DNA from: Bacillota bacterium | GTDB taxonomy: Bacteria; Bacillota; Clostridia; Lachnospirales; Lachnospiraceae | NCBI GenBank assembly: GCA_023414355.1 | Contig: JAEZOB010000010.1 | Location: 92,062-156,061 of the forward strand | DNA length: 64,000 nt | Direction: 5' to 3' | Shown here: positions 1-7,401 of the stretch, piece by piece | Layout of the letters: every line of letters begins with the position of its first letter | Numbering within the stretch: position 1 is the stretch's first letter | Notes under the pieces: model-generated | Databases searched by the model: none | What the model saw: the letters and a program-made list of their open reading frames with translations, nothing else | Told to the model about the DNA's origin: nothing | Translations under genes and position numbers: made by a program

Positions 1-758
1 CCCTTAGTAATTTCCTTCATGCGTACATAGAATTCTGCGAAGCCCCAGGACAGGCAAACCATGATTGTCTTTATTAAGACAACCCCTGCTAAGATATTTC
101 CAAAAGGCTTGCTTCGTATCAACAGGGTGGCTGTAATAATAATCGAAGGAAAAACTATTCCCAAGTCTAAAATATATACTCCATAAGTAGCTTGCGGTAT
201 ATGCCTTGAAATATCCGGAAGCATTCTCATTATCCATGCAAAGCCCATCATGAAAACAATAAAATATAAAAAAATGCTAATAGAGTTACGTGAAGCTTTC
301 GGCATCGAGGTTCTTATGATCAGTTCAGCCGAGAAGCTTAAAAGCCCATAAACTACACTGTATATCGATAAGCTGAATATTATAAGATAAATGAGATAAA
401 TTGATGTATATTGTCCATGGATTAAGTAAAGGCCATACCCATAAAAGAAGTATCCTGCTAGTCCAAGCATCGTTATGAAAACCTTATAATCAGGCCTTTT
501 CAGAAACAAAACAGATAGCAGTACCAAAAGAAGCGCAAGTGGTACAGAGATAATATCCTGTGCTACTGAACCAGCTGACATAAATTCTGTAATTGTACCT
601 GTTGATACTACATCCTTATAAATACGTTCAATCAATATACCAGCAAGACTCGCAAACAAAACTAAAACTGATAAGATAAGAGTCATAATAGCAGTAACTC
701 TACTTCTGTTCCTGTTTAATCCATACTCAGCTCCACCGAATTTTCCCTCCAATTTCAT
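1..758 (-). CDS. Multi-pass membrane protein of unknown function (C-terminus beyond window edge)
   Basis: An open frame runs from an ATG at 758 through the left edge without a stop (252 codons visible). The start has a GGGAGGG ribosome binding site about 8 bases upstream. After a short charged N-terminus (MKLEGKFGG) the translation is very hydrophobic, with about six to seven predicted membrane segments. The first is around residues 23-45, and later ones are separated by short loops such as KRPDYK and RTSMPKASRN. I do not recognise the family. A multi-helix integral membrane protein is all that can be said, and the missing C-terminus could carry another domain. The gene points away from the window, so its partners are not visible. 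Confidence 0.75.
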   Translation of the reverse strand, partial: MKLEGKFGGAEYGLNRNRSRVTAIMTLILSVLVLFASLAGILIERIYKDVVSTGTITEFMSAGSVAQDIISVPLALLLVLLSVLFLKRPDYKVFITMLGLAGYFFYGYGLYLIHGQYTSIYLIYLIIFSLSIYSVVYGLLSFSAELIIRTSMPKASRNSISIFLYFIVFMMGFAWIMRMLPDISRHIPQATYGVYILDLGIVFPSIIITATLLIRSKPFGNILAGVVLIKTIMVCLSWGFAEFYVRMKEITK

Positions 759-871
759 ATCAATTACCCTCCCTTAACCATCTTTTTGTAAAGTAGTTTC
801 TTAATGCATTTAATCCATCTACCGTCAACTCTTATTATATCGCTCTTTCATATTTATCCTTTTTAAACAGC

Positions 872-2017
872 CTATTTCATTTTTATCCATTGATCCAGAA
901 AGTTCATTTGTTCCTTTGTGTGGAACCAATGTTCACCCTCTTCCAAAACTGTCAGTTCTGCATCATGCATTTTGGCAAATTCACTCACAGTTTCCATGGA
1001 CGTAAGATGATCCTTTTCTCCATATAGAATCTTTGTAGGAACCTTCCATTTTATTGGATTCTTTCTCACATAAGTCAGATATTCCCATGACAGATCTTCG
1101 CCAAACTCTGTTGTAATAACACCTCTTTTTTGGAGCTCATTCTCCGTCACATTTGCCCATTTCATCATGTCCTGTATCAATTTTTCCATATTTAGGATGG
1201 GAGATATGAAAAATGCTTTTTCTATCTTGTCAGCAGACAATGCATTCATTGAAAAAAACGCACCGATGCTATTCGCAACGAGAATGATATGCTTGTATTT
1301 TTTGATTAGAACATTTACTTCTGAAATGATCTCTTCCTTCGCCTCCCAGGGCGTAGCCGTCTTATAATCCAGTCCAAAGCAATCACATTCTGGAAATAAT
1401 GCCTTATAGTGCTCAGCTTCTGCTGCGCTACCGCCTTTACCATGAATATATAAAACCACGCTCTTTTCATTCAATCCCTTATTTTGACTCCACTGCTCCT
1501 TGGTAAGCTTTGTGAAATGCTCTGTCCTTATGTCCCCCATCAGCCGGCATGGTTTATCTTTTTCTGTATGATGATAAACGAATCCACATTTTTCTTGACA
1601 TCGTTTCGATTTCTCATTGCCGTCATAATAGCCACACCACATTGCCGAACATCCCAAATCCTCAAAAACATGTTTCTGCAATCTACTTACAGCCTCAGGA
1701 ATCAGTCCTTGTCCCCAGTAAGGTACCCCTATCCAATAACCGATCTCTATTTCATCAGCAGATACCTCGGTGTGTGACTGCATCGGTGGAATAAGTGCTA
1801 TGCTTCCTATTGCCCTATTATCTTCCTTCAAACACACTGCATAAGTTTCCTCGGCAGATAACACTTTTTTAATAATCTCTCTGCTATTCTCGATACTGGT
1901 ATGGATTGGCCAACCGGCAATAGGACCTATCTTTGGGTTCTTTGCATATTCATATAACTCTGTAGCATCTGTTTCCTTCCACGGACGAAGTATCAAACGT
2001 TCTGTTGTAAATTCCAT
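872..2017 (-). CDS. GNAT acetyltransferase fused to alpha/beta hydrolase
   Basis: This is a 381-residue two-domain protein. Residues 1-170 are a RimJ/RimL-type GNAT domain that starts FTTERLILRPW and has an acetyl-CoA loop at YWGQGLIPEAV (100-110). Residues 185-381 are a compact alpha/beta hydrolase with an HGKGG oxyanion motif (192-196), nucleophile elbow NSIGA (Ser250), Asp336 in GEKDHLT and His363 in GEHWFH, so the Ser-Asp-His triad looks complete. Both families are usually free-standing at about these lengths, so the fusion is unusual. The gene starts 4 bases after the tetR stop and very likely shares its promoter, which carries two operator palindromes. Substrates cannot be read from sequence; acyl-group addition and removal on a small molecule or antibiotic is a guess. 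Confidence 0.85.
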   Translation of the reverse strand: MEFTTERLILRPWKETDATELYEYAKNPKIGPIAGWPIHTSIENSREIIKKVLSAEETYAVCLKEDNRAIGSIALIPPMQSHTEVSADEIEIGYWIGVPYWGQGLIPEAVSRLQKHVFEDLGCSAMWCGYYDGNEKSKRCQEKCGFVYHHTEKDKPCRLMGDIRTEHFTKLTKEQWSQNKGLNEKSVVLYIHGKGGSAAEAEHYKALFPECDCFGLDYKTATPWEAKEEIISEVNVLIKKYKHIILVANSIGAFFSMNALSADKIEKAFFISPILNMEKLIQDMMKWANVTENELQKRGVITTEFGEDLSWEYLTYVRKNPIKWKVPTKILYGEKDHLTSMETVSEFAKMHDAELTVLEEGEHWFHTKEQMNFLDQWIKMK

Positions 2018-2021
2018 TGCT

Positions 2022-2594
2022 TTATTTCTCCTTAATAAGTTGTTTTTTAATATATAAGATAATTGATTCTATTGTTTCAGGCTTCATTGTTACAATCCTA
2101 CTCCACATCCGTACGCCCTGATATACATACAGAATTATGTTTACATTCTCTATAATATTTACATTATTAAATTCGCCTCTCGAAATACCATATTCAATCA
2201 AAGCCTTCCACTTTTCTTCTCCGATCAAATTAAAATGATCCATAATCTCACGGCCAGTACTCCCTGCATATTCATACATCGCCAGACTCAAGGAATCCTC
2301 AGGGTGATACATTTCATCTTTTATAAGGATAAGCGCATTATTTAAAATATCTGTTGCTGAAATACCTCTCTCCATTTCCTCAAAAAAATTCATGGCGCCT
2401 TTTTGATTTATTTTTTCAAGAATGGCTTCAAACACTTCTTTTATGCATGAAAAATGGCTATATAATCCACCTCTACTAAGGCCTGTTGCTATGCAGATAT
2501 CCTTCATTGTTATAGAATTAAAGCCATTCTTTGCAAAGAGCTCATAGGACTTTTCCAGGATATATGCCCGCGTTTTCTCCTTTTTTGAATACAC
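2022..2594 (-). CDS. TetR/AcrR family transcriptional repressor
   Basis: A 190-residue regulator with the N-terminal TetR helix-turn-helix (ITMKDICIATGLSRGGLYSHF, about residues 28-48) and a helical ligand-binding C-terminus. The start is a GTG at 2594, preceded by AGAAGG seven bases upstream. It is the first gene of a two-gene unit with the acetyltransferase-hydrolase fusion. Upstream lies a perfect-consensus promoter whose spacer and start region hold two GACAC-type palindromes, so autorepression and control of the downstream enzyme are likely. The inducer is unknown; small hydrophobic or antibiotic-like compounds are typical of the family. Confidence 0.9.
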   Translation of the reverse strand: MYSKKEKTRAYILEKSYELFAKNGFNSITMKDICIATGLSRGGLYSHFSCIKEVFEAILEKINQKGAMNFFEEMERGISATDILNNALILIKDEMYHPEDSLSLAMYEYAGSTGREIMDHFNLIGEEKWKALIEYGISRGEFNNVNIIENVNIILYVYQGVRMWSRIVTMKPETIESIILYIKKQLIKEK

Positions 2595-2617
2595 AATCTA
2601 ACCTTCTTTCTATTTTA

Positions 2618-2665
2618 GACACGTGTGTCGATTCTTATTATAGACACATGTGTCGATTTTGTCAA
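2618..2665 (-). promoter_or_regulatory. Consensus promoter with two TetR operator palindromes
   Basis: On the minus strand there is a TTGACA -35 (2660-2665), a 17-base spacer and a TATAAT -10 (2637-2642). The spacer contains the perfect 12-bp palindrome GACACATGTGTC (2643-2654). A one-mismatch copy, GACACGTGTGTC on the plus strand (2618-2629), lies just past the -10 near the expected transcript start. The two sites are 25 bp apart. A repressor bound to both would block the promoter completely. This fits control by the TetR gene immediately downstream. Confidence 0.8.
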
Positions 2666-2871
2666 CACACTAAATTGTGATTTTGTAAAACAAATCCCAT
2701 CTTGAGTATTGCACTGCTTAACTGCTCCATTTTCATGGGAAATCATCGTTTTACTTTTAATCTCCTTCAGGCGCGATAGAAGTTATAACGCTATACTAAA
2801 TACAAATATGCAGTTGTAATTATTTTACATATTTCAAAGCAAAAATAGTGGTTCTAAATAAATAACATGTT

Positions 2872-2894
2872 ATTGGTTCTTATAAAGAACCAAT
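2872..2894. promoter_or_regulatory. Inverted repeat upstream of aldo/keto reductase
   Basis: The arms ATTGGTTCT and AGAACCAAT are perfect 9-bp inverted repeats around a 5-base spacer. A third GGTTCT half-site lies at 2850-2855. The site is about 50 bp before the reductase start and looks like an operator for an activator or repressor not encoded next to it. It could also form a small leader hairpin. An upstream in-frame ATG at 2867 has no ribosome binding site and would overlap this repeat. Confidence 0.4.
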
Positions 2895-2944
2895 TCATAA
2901 ACTATGATCATTATATGAAAACAAATGCTATGGAGGATCTATTT

Positions 2945-3940
2945 ATGATGAAACGAACACTTGGTAAATCAGGTATTGAAGTCAGTTCTCTAGGTTTAGG
3001 CTGTTGGCCAATAGGAGGACCGATGTATTCCAGTGACGGAACACTGGTTGGATTTGATACTGTGAATGATGAAGAATCAGAAAAAGCATTACTAACAGCA
3101 TTAGACCTAGGTATCACATTTTTTGATACCTCCAGTGTGTATGGCTGTGGTCATAGTGAAAGACTTCTGGGAAAAGCGTTCTCCCACCAGAGAGACAAGG
3201 TAGTCTTAGCGACTAAGTTTGGGGGTATCTTTGATGAAGAGACAAGAACTTGCTTAGGTAATAGTGTAGCTCCTGACTTTATCCGTCAGTCCTGTGAGGA
3301 TTCCTTAAGAAGGTTAAATACAGACTATATTGATTTGTTTCAATGTCATGAATGGTATGTTCCATTGGAACAAGCAGGAAGTGTTTTAGAAACTCTGGAC
3401 AAATTAAAAGAAGAAGGTAAAATAAGAGCATATGGTTGGAGTACTGATCATCCGGATTTAATTGACTTTTTTGTAAAGAACACCAATGGCTGCGCGATTC
3501 AACATCAATTCAACGTCTTCATCAATGCAGATGGGATTTTGGAAACCTGTGATGCTTATGATATGGCCAGTATCAACCGTTCTCCACTGGCAATGGGGTT
3601 ATTAAGCGGCAAATACACCAGCACCTCTGAAGCCTTAATTGGTGATATTCGTGCAAATAATATAGATTGGAATTTCTACTATCAGAATGGTAAGGTTAAT
3701 CCGGTTCTTATAGATCGATTAGCTCAAATCAAGGAGATACTAACCTCAGACGGAAGATCTTTGGTTCAAGGTGCACTCGGCTGGTTATGGGCAAAAAGCA
3801 ATCGAACCCTTCCAATTCCCGGATTTAGAACCGTAAAGCAGGTGGAAGGGCTGGCAATGGCTATGACATTTGGTCCTCTTACGAAAAATCAGGTGGAACA
3901 GGTTGATAGCATCATTGATAAGATTCGTATTGTGGAATAG
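2945..3940 (+). CDS. Aldo/keto reductase
   Basis: A 331-residue TIM-barrel NAD(P)H-dependent oxidoreductase. The start MMKRTLGKSG is chosen because GGAGG lies 8 bases before ATG 2945; the longer frame from 2867 lacks a ribosome binding site. The AKR catalytic tetrad is readable: Asp61 (FFDTS), Tyr66 (SVYG), Lys91 (ATKFG) and His135 (QCHEW). The opening motif LGLGCWPIGG is typical of the pyridoxal 4-dehydrogenase/YajO-like branch. It would reduce a carbonyl substrate in the cytoplasm; the substrate is not inferable. The gene stands alone, followed by a strong hairpin shared with the convergent nitroreductase gene. Confidence 0.9.
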   Translation: MMKRTLGKSGIEVSSLGLGCWPIGGPMYSSDGTLVGFDTVNDEESEKALLTALDLGITFFDTSSVYGCGHSERLLGKAFSHQRDKVVLATKFGGIFDEETRTCLGNSVAPDFIRQSCEDSLRRLNTDYIDLFQCHEWYVPLEQAGSVLETLDKLKEEGKIRAYGWSTDHPDLIDFFVKNTNGCAIQHQFNVFINADGILETCDAYDMASINRSPLAMGLLSGKYTSTSEALIGDIRANNIDWNFYYQNGKVNPVLIDRLAQIKEILTSDGRSLVQGALGWLWAKSNRTLPIPGFRTVKQVEGLAMAMTFGPLTKNQVEQVDSIIDKIRIVE

Positions 3941-4033
3941 TAAATGAGATACCCTGTTGAGTACCCCTAAAAATAAAACAAACATGAGAAGACGGTATGA
4001 TATAGGCAGAATTATTTTCTTACCCCTTGCGAC

Positions 4034-4084
4034 AAATTTTACCCCAGGGATAGCATATCATTGTATGATCCCTGGGGTAAATTT
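4034..4084. terminator. Bidirectional terminator hairpin
   Basis: A 17-bp stem, with one bulged T, pairs the segment centred on ACCCCAGGGAT (4041-4051) with ATCCCTGGGGT (4068-4078), and A/T tracts flank both sides. It sits between two convergent genes, the aldo/keto reductase (+) and the nitroreductase (-), and can stop transcription in both directions. Confidence 0.8.
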
Positions 4085-4141
4085 CTTATTTCACCAAAGC
4101 AATTGGAATAATGCATATTTTAGTCGGTTCTTCTTCAACAC

Positions 4142-4810
4142 TCACGCCCACTCAAAATTTTCTTTCCCTGCACCTTTTTCGAAACAATACTTCACAATCC
4201 CCTTTTCGATATTGGTATATACACCATGTTCGCAGTTGATAGCAACCTTACTTCCATTCCCTTTCAGAACAAATACCTGTTTGTTCATTGCTGTAGGTGC
4301 AAGAAGGGCTGCCTGAACCCCTTTTACAAACCACTCTGGTGCTGTCCCCTTATATTCACTTACTTCCTCAATATTTTTGGACTTGTGTGGCTTACCATTA
4401 CTTGCTCCATAACCTAAGGCAAGGATGCTTGCTACTTTTCCTTTGAATGATGCCTGCATCATATTCGTTATTTTCTCTTTATTAAAGGTACCACCAACCC
4501 ACCAGGAATTTAAACCTAACTGCTGCGCCAGTAGTGCCAAATCCATACCACAATAACCTAACTTCTCCTCTAAATCATTTGTCTCATTTCCCGCCAAAAT
4601 AAGGTAATTTCTAACTCCCCTGGTCATAAACAATTTTGCAAAACCACCAAATGCATCTTTGTTCTCTGTGATGAGTTTCATGCTAAGTCCATATTCTTTA
4701 TTCAGCTCATTGATCCGTTTTTTAATCATCTCCAGAATTTCACCAGATATCTTCTTGTCTGTATATTTTCTTACTGTGTGACGTTTCTCCATTGCTTCTA
4801 TTGTATTCAT
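4142..4810 (-). CDS. Nitroreductase family protein
   Basis: A 222-residue protein that opens with the nitroreductase signature EAMEKRHTVRKYTDKKI. It follows the pattern of the compact TM1586-type nitroreductase fold, including GYCGMDLALLAQQLGLNSWWVGG in the middle and a second half-domain (APEWFVKGVQAALLAPTAMNKQ). These proteins bind FMN and reduce nitro or quinone compounds with NAD(P)H, in the cytoplasm. It lies 52 bases downstream of a TetR gene in the same orientation and is probably its regulated partner. A bidirectional terminator follows. The real substrate is unknown. Confidence 0.88.
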   Translation of the reverse strand: MNTIEAMEKRHTVRKYTDKKISGEILEMIKKRINELNKEYGLSMKLITENKDAFGGFAKLFMTRGVRNYLILAGNETNDLEEKLGYCGMDLALLAQQLGLNSWWVGGTFNKEKITNMMQASFKGKVASILALGYGASNGKPHKSKNIEEVSEYKGTAPEWFVKGVQAALLAPTAMNKQVFVLKGNGSKVAINCEHGVYTNIEKGIVKYCFEKGAGKENFEWA

Positions 4811-4862
4811 TTATTTTCTCCCTCTTAATAGCTTAAATTCTTCTTGCTCTTTCAACTAGTTT

Positions 4863-5447
4863 TTAAGACAGCACCAGTTTTTTTAAGATAATTTTTTCTG
4901 TAAGAGCTCCCCAATCTCCGCTGTATTGAAACCCTTTCATATTAGCCATAGCTGCTAACCCATGCACTGCCGCCCACATAATAATCAAGTTATCATGATA
5001 CTCGGACTCCGCTATCTGATTCATCTCCATGCATTTGATCGCATTCTGTTTAAAAATGCAAAAGGGTTCAAACCCCGAATCAAATTTTGCTTCGGTCAAT
5101 ATGATATTACAGTCTTCTGTGTCATATATAAACGAAAAGTAATGCGGATTCTCTGCAAAGAAGGCAACATAAGCTCTGCCCATGTTTAATGTAGCTGCTT
5201 CGATTGGTCCCATCTTGGCAGCCTCACATAATGCATCAGAGAATTTTCTTGTAACATAGTCCTTCATCGCTGTTAACAATGCATCCACCGTGGGATAATG
5301 ATTATAACAGGCGGTAGGTGAGACGCCGATTCTTTTCACCAGCTTTCGCAACGAAAATCCTACTCTCCCCTCCTCATGAAGCAGCCTTAAGCCTTCCTCA
5401 AGCAGTTCAATTTGTAAATTCCCATGATGATATGGTCGTTCTTTCAA
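4863..5447 (-). CDS. TetR family transcriptional regulator
   Basis: A 194-residue regulator starting at a TTG (5447) as MKERPYHHGNLQ, the usual opening of one TetR subfamily. The helix-turn-helix (FSLRKLVKRIGVSPTACYNHY) and a TetR_C-type effector domain follow. A longer frame begins at ATG 5552, but a well-formed promoter lies inside that extension, which argues for the TTG start. GGAGAAGGAAGG precedes the TTG at a slightly long spacing. The nitroreductase gene follows directly, so this is likely its repressor. Confidence 0.85.
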   Translation of the reverse strand: MKERPYHHGNLQIELLEEGLRLLHEEGRVGFSLRKLVKRIGVSPTACYNHYPTVDALLTAMKDYVTRKFSDALCEAAKMGPIEAATLNMGRAYVAFFAENPHYFSFIYDTEDCNIILTEAKFDSGFEPFCIFKQNAIKCMEMNQIAESEYHDNLIIMWAAVHGLAAMANMKGFQYSGDWGALTEKIILKKLVLS

Positions 5448-5511
5448 TCTATCACCGTACCTTCCTTCTCCCAGCTTAATTATTGATTCTATTGCAATGT
5501 TTACAGTTGTT

Positions 5512-5540
5512 AATATATCACAGATGTTAACATGTGTCAA
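5512..5540 (-). promoter_or_regulatory. Promoter and likely operator of tetR-nitroreductase unit
   Basis: TTGACA (5535-5540), 17 bases and TATATT (5512-5517) form a good SigA promoter on the minus strand. The -35 overlaps the near-palindrome TGTTGACACATGTTAACA (7 of 8 arm bases match around a 2-base centre), a plausible TetR operator. Its position supports the downstream TTG as the true tetR start. Confidence 0.65.
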
Positions 5541-5542
5541 CA

Positions 5543-5656
5543 TTAAATACATTCATTATTTGTAATCGCACCACTTTCATAAGAAACCAGCGTGACACTA
5601 TTGATTTTCTCCATTCTCTTCAGCAGCTCCGGATGAGGAGGCCCATACCAATTCAT
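5543..5656 (-). pseudogene. Decayed duplicate of the comEC 3' end
   Basis: The frame from 5656 to 5543 reads MNWYGPPHPELLKRMEKINS and continues to VSYESGAIT. It matches the extreme C-terminus of the intact ComEC in this window (NNWYGHPHPELLKRLENINS...ISYESGAIT). About 97 bp (5562-5658) align to 7454-7549 with roughly 82% identity by hand. The rest of the gene is missing, and one base is inserted at the left of the match. This is a partial duplication, not a functional gene, and it lies in the same orientation as comEC, about 1.9 kb away. Confidence 0.8.
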
Positions 5657-5718
5657 TCCCATTCTCCTTGAACTTGCCTAAATTCAGGTATTAACAAAGA
5701 ATAATTCGTACTCACTTT

Positions 5719-6534
5719 TTAGATAACAGCATTGTTATACGCACTTTCTATCATTTCTCTTGTATAACTCCCAGTTCTTTTCGAGCTTGTAAAATTAATA
5801 GCCTTTTTATAGCAAGTTTGGACACAGCGTAAGCAGCGCATACATCCATTGGAGTTCTTGATAATAAGTTTCCCCTCCTGTATTAAGAGATTTGAAGTAG
5901 GACACGACTTTGCACATTGTCCGCAGTTATTACAACTATTGTTTGTCTTTAGATTTCTGTAAAACAAATTACCGAAAGTCATCTTCGAGAAGGTCTGATG
6001 AAAATTATGAAGGCGGTGGTATTGTATCGGTATATTTGCTCGATTATTAGAGTCCAATATATTGATAACAAAGTTATCTATTTGCCAATTTATGCCTTTA
6101 CGAAATACAGACTTTCCCTTAACAATTGGATAATTTGGATTTGAATATAAATAAGAGCTTGCTCCGGGTGCTTTAAAATTCTCCTGTGAAGCCACATGAA
6201 ATCCTTTATCTTGAAGTTGCTGTATAATATAATAGTTACTATCAAGGGGATTGGTAGTATATGTAGAAAAAACAAAGGCTGCGTTAGGATACTCTGTTTT
6301 ATTCAGTTTACTGATAAATTTCATGATAATATTCGGTGGCATTAGATCATACACTGGATAACCGATTCCTAGAATAGTGTCTTTACCCTCAAAATTCCTG
6401 ATGTCACCTAGTGCATCCTCGACCGGAACTAATTCTATATCACTAACCTCCTTTTCCTTGAATTTCTGAAGTAGTTTCTCTGACAAGAATTTTGTATTAC
6501 CTGTTCCACTAAAATAAACTATTTTTACATTCAT
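5719..6534 (-). CDS. EFR1-type flavodoxin/ferredoxin fusion
   Basis: A 271-residue redox protein. Residues 1-165 form a flavodoxin-like domain with the FMN loop YFSGTGNTKFL. The C-terminus carries two 4Fe-4S motifs, CNNCGQCAKSCP and CMRCLRCVQTCYK, each with the CxxCxxCxxxC spacing. This architecture matches the EFR1 family found in anaerobic Firmicutes, a cytoplasmic electron-transfer protein with unknown partners. It is preceded by marR in the same orientation, with a 30-bp dyad between them that could be the regulator's operator. Local composition is visibly more A+T rich than the com cluster nearby. Confidence 0.9.
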   Translation of the reverse strand: MNVKIVYFSGTGNTKFLSEKLLQKFKEKEVSDIELVPVEDALGDIRNFEGKDTILGIGYPVYDLMPPNIIMKFISKLNKTEYPNAAFVFSTYTTNPLDSNYYIIQQLQDKGFHVASQENFKAPGASSYLYSNPNYPIVKGKSVFRKGINWQIDNFVINILDSNNRANIPIQYHRLHNFHQTFSKMTFGNLFYRNLKTNNSCNNCGQCAKSCPTSNLLIQEGKLIIKNSNGCMRCLRCVQTCYKKAINFTSSKRTGSYTREMIESAYNNAVI

Positions 6535-6583
6535 ATATTTTATCTCCTTAACTATTAAGCTTCTTAACTATAATATAAAATAA

Positions 6584-6613
6584 TTACAATAGTGAACTTA
6601 ATCACTATTGTAA
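6584..6613. promoter_or_regulatory. Perfect 12-bp inverted repeat between marR and EFR1 gene
   Basis: TTACAATAGTGA (6584-6595) and TCACTATTGTAA (6602-6613) are perfect inverted arms with a 6-base centre. The right arm includes the last codons and stop of marR. The whole dyad lies 50 bp upstream of the EFR1 start. It is either a MarR operator controlling the downstream gene or an intercistronic hairpin. No matching dyad is seen in front of marR itself. Confidence 0.6.
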
Positions 6614-7063
6614 CTTCTTATCAAACATTTCTTCTAGTTTGTTCAGAAAAAAAAGTATTGTCTCCAATTCCTTATCTGATATTGACGCTAATTCTTTCGC
6701 TAACTCTCCAAAAGCATGAGTCTCATTATTAAAGAAATTTTTAACTGCGAGCTTACCTTGATCAGTAGTTTTCAATATAACTATTCTCTCATTCTCTTCA
6801 CTTCTGTACTTCCGCAACATGTTTTTACTGCATAGCTTTTTTACCAATTGCGAAGCGGCACTCAGCGTAATGGATAAATTCAATGCTATATCAGTAACGG
6901 TTAGTTCAGAGTGTGTATTAAATAAACACAGAACTTGCATCTCAGCTGGATACAAATTTGCATCATTACATACATCTACAGTTTTTCTCTTCTTAATAAC
7001 AGAAAACTTATTGTGTATCCTAATAAATTGATTATATAATTCCTGTTGGTCTTTATTTTCCAT
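6605..7063 (-). CDS. MarR family transcriptional regulator
   Basis: A 152-residue winged-helix regulator (MENKDQQELYNQFIRIHNKF...). It has the MarR DNA-binding region LTVTDIALNLSITLSAASQL, the wing (YRSEENERIVILKTT) and terminal dimerisation helices. The start is ATG 7063, with a possible TTG two codons earlier. No ribosome binding site is evident, and the likely promoter ends only six bases before the ATG, so the transcript may be leaderless. It is followed by the EFR1 ferredoxin gene, presumably its target. Confidence 0.88.
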   Translation of the reverse strand: MENKDQQELYNQFIRIHNKFSVIKKRKTVDVCNDANLYPAEMQVLCLFNTHSELTVTDIALNLSITLSAASQLVKKLCSKNMLRKYRSEENERIVILKTTDQGKLAVKNFFNNETHAFGELAKELASISDKELETILFFLNKLEEMFDKKLQ

Positions 7064-7069
7064 ATTCAA

Positions 7070-7098
7070 AGCATATAGTAAAGCAGCTTAACTGTCAA
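7070..7098 (-). promoter_or_regulatory. Promoter of marR (possible leaderless start)
   Basis: TTGACA (7093-7098), 17 bases and TATGCT (7070-7075) on the minus strand. Only six bases separate the -10 from ATG 7063, so transcription would begin at or next to the start codon. The alternative -10 TATATG has a 15-base spacer. Confidence 0.5.
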
Positions 7099-7127
7099 GC
7101 ATATAAATAAATTTTCCAAACAAAAGC

Positions 7128-7152
7128 GCACTCATCTATTTTAAATGAGTGC
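7128..7152 (-). terminator. Probable terminator downstream of comEC
   Basis: GCACTCAT and ATGAGTGC form a perfect 8-bp stem with a 9-base loop. Read on the minus strand it is followed by a T-rich stretch (GCTTTTGTTTGG). It lies 250 bases past the comEC stop. Confidence 0.55.
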
Positions 7153-7239
7153 ATACTTTTATTATTATATATTCAATTCATACCTCACCTTATATAGCAG
7201 ACAGCATGTCTCCACATGTATGGAGACTATGATATGGCT

Positions 7240-7401
7240 ATATGGAGTCATAAATATATTTTACTGATATAGCGATTGGTTTGCTTGTTGCTTTAGTTGT
7301 AGATACTTCTATAGTAATTGTCGATTTTTTAGTATCCGCGGCAAAGTCTACACCATCGGCTTTTTAGTTCAAGGTCACCTCTGAACAGCAACTATTCCAG
7401 G
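7240..7401 (-). pseudogene. Possible decayed coding remnant after comEC
   Basis: Between comEC and its likely terminator, one minus frame reads SEVTLN-stop-KADGVDFAADTKKSTITI and continues to SKPIAISVKYIYDS before a second stop at 7240. The alternating hydrophobic and polar pattern resembles a beta-sandwich or Ig-like surface-protein fragment interrupted by a TAA (7364-7366). There is no start or ribosome binding site. This could be chance open frame. Confidence 0.25.

Noticed and set aside
4..237. 77-residue minus-strand frame at the left edge
   Set aside because: It is out of frame with a hydrophobic open frame that starts at 758 with a good ribosome binding site and runs off the edge; the short frame is a shadow.
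2867..2944. Upstream ATG for the aldo/keto reductase
   Set aside because: The 26 added residues have no family counterpart and no ribosome binding site; ATG 2945 has GGAGG at ideal spacing.
5448..5552. Longer N-terminus for the second TetR regulator
   Set aside because: A TTGACA-17-TATATT promoter and operator-like dyad lie inside this segment, and TetR homology begins right at the TTG.
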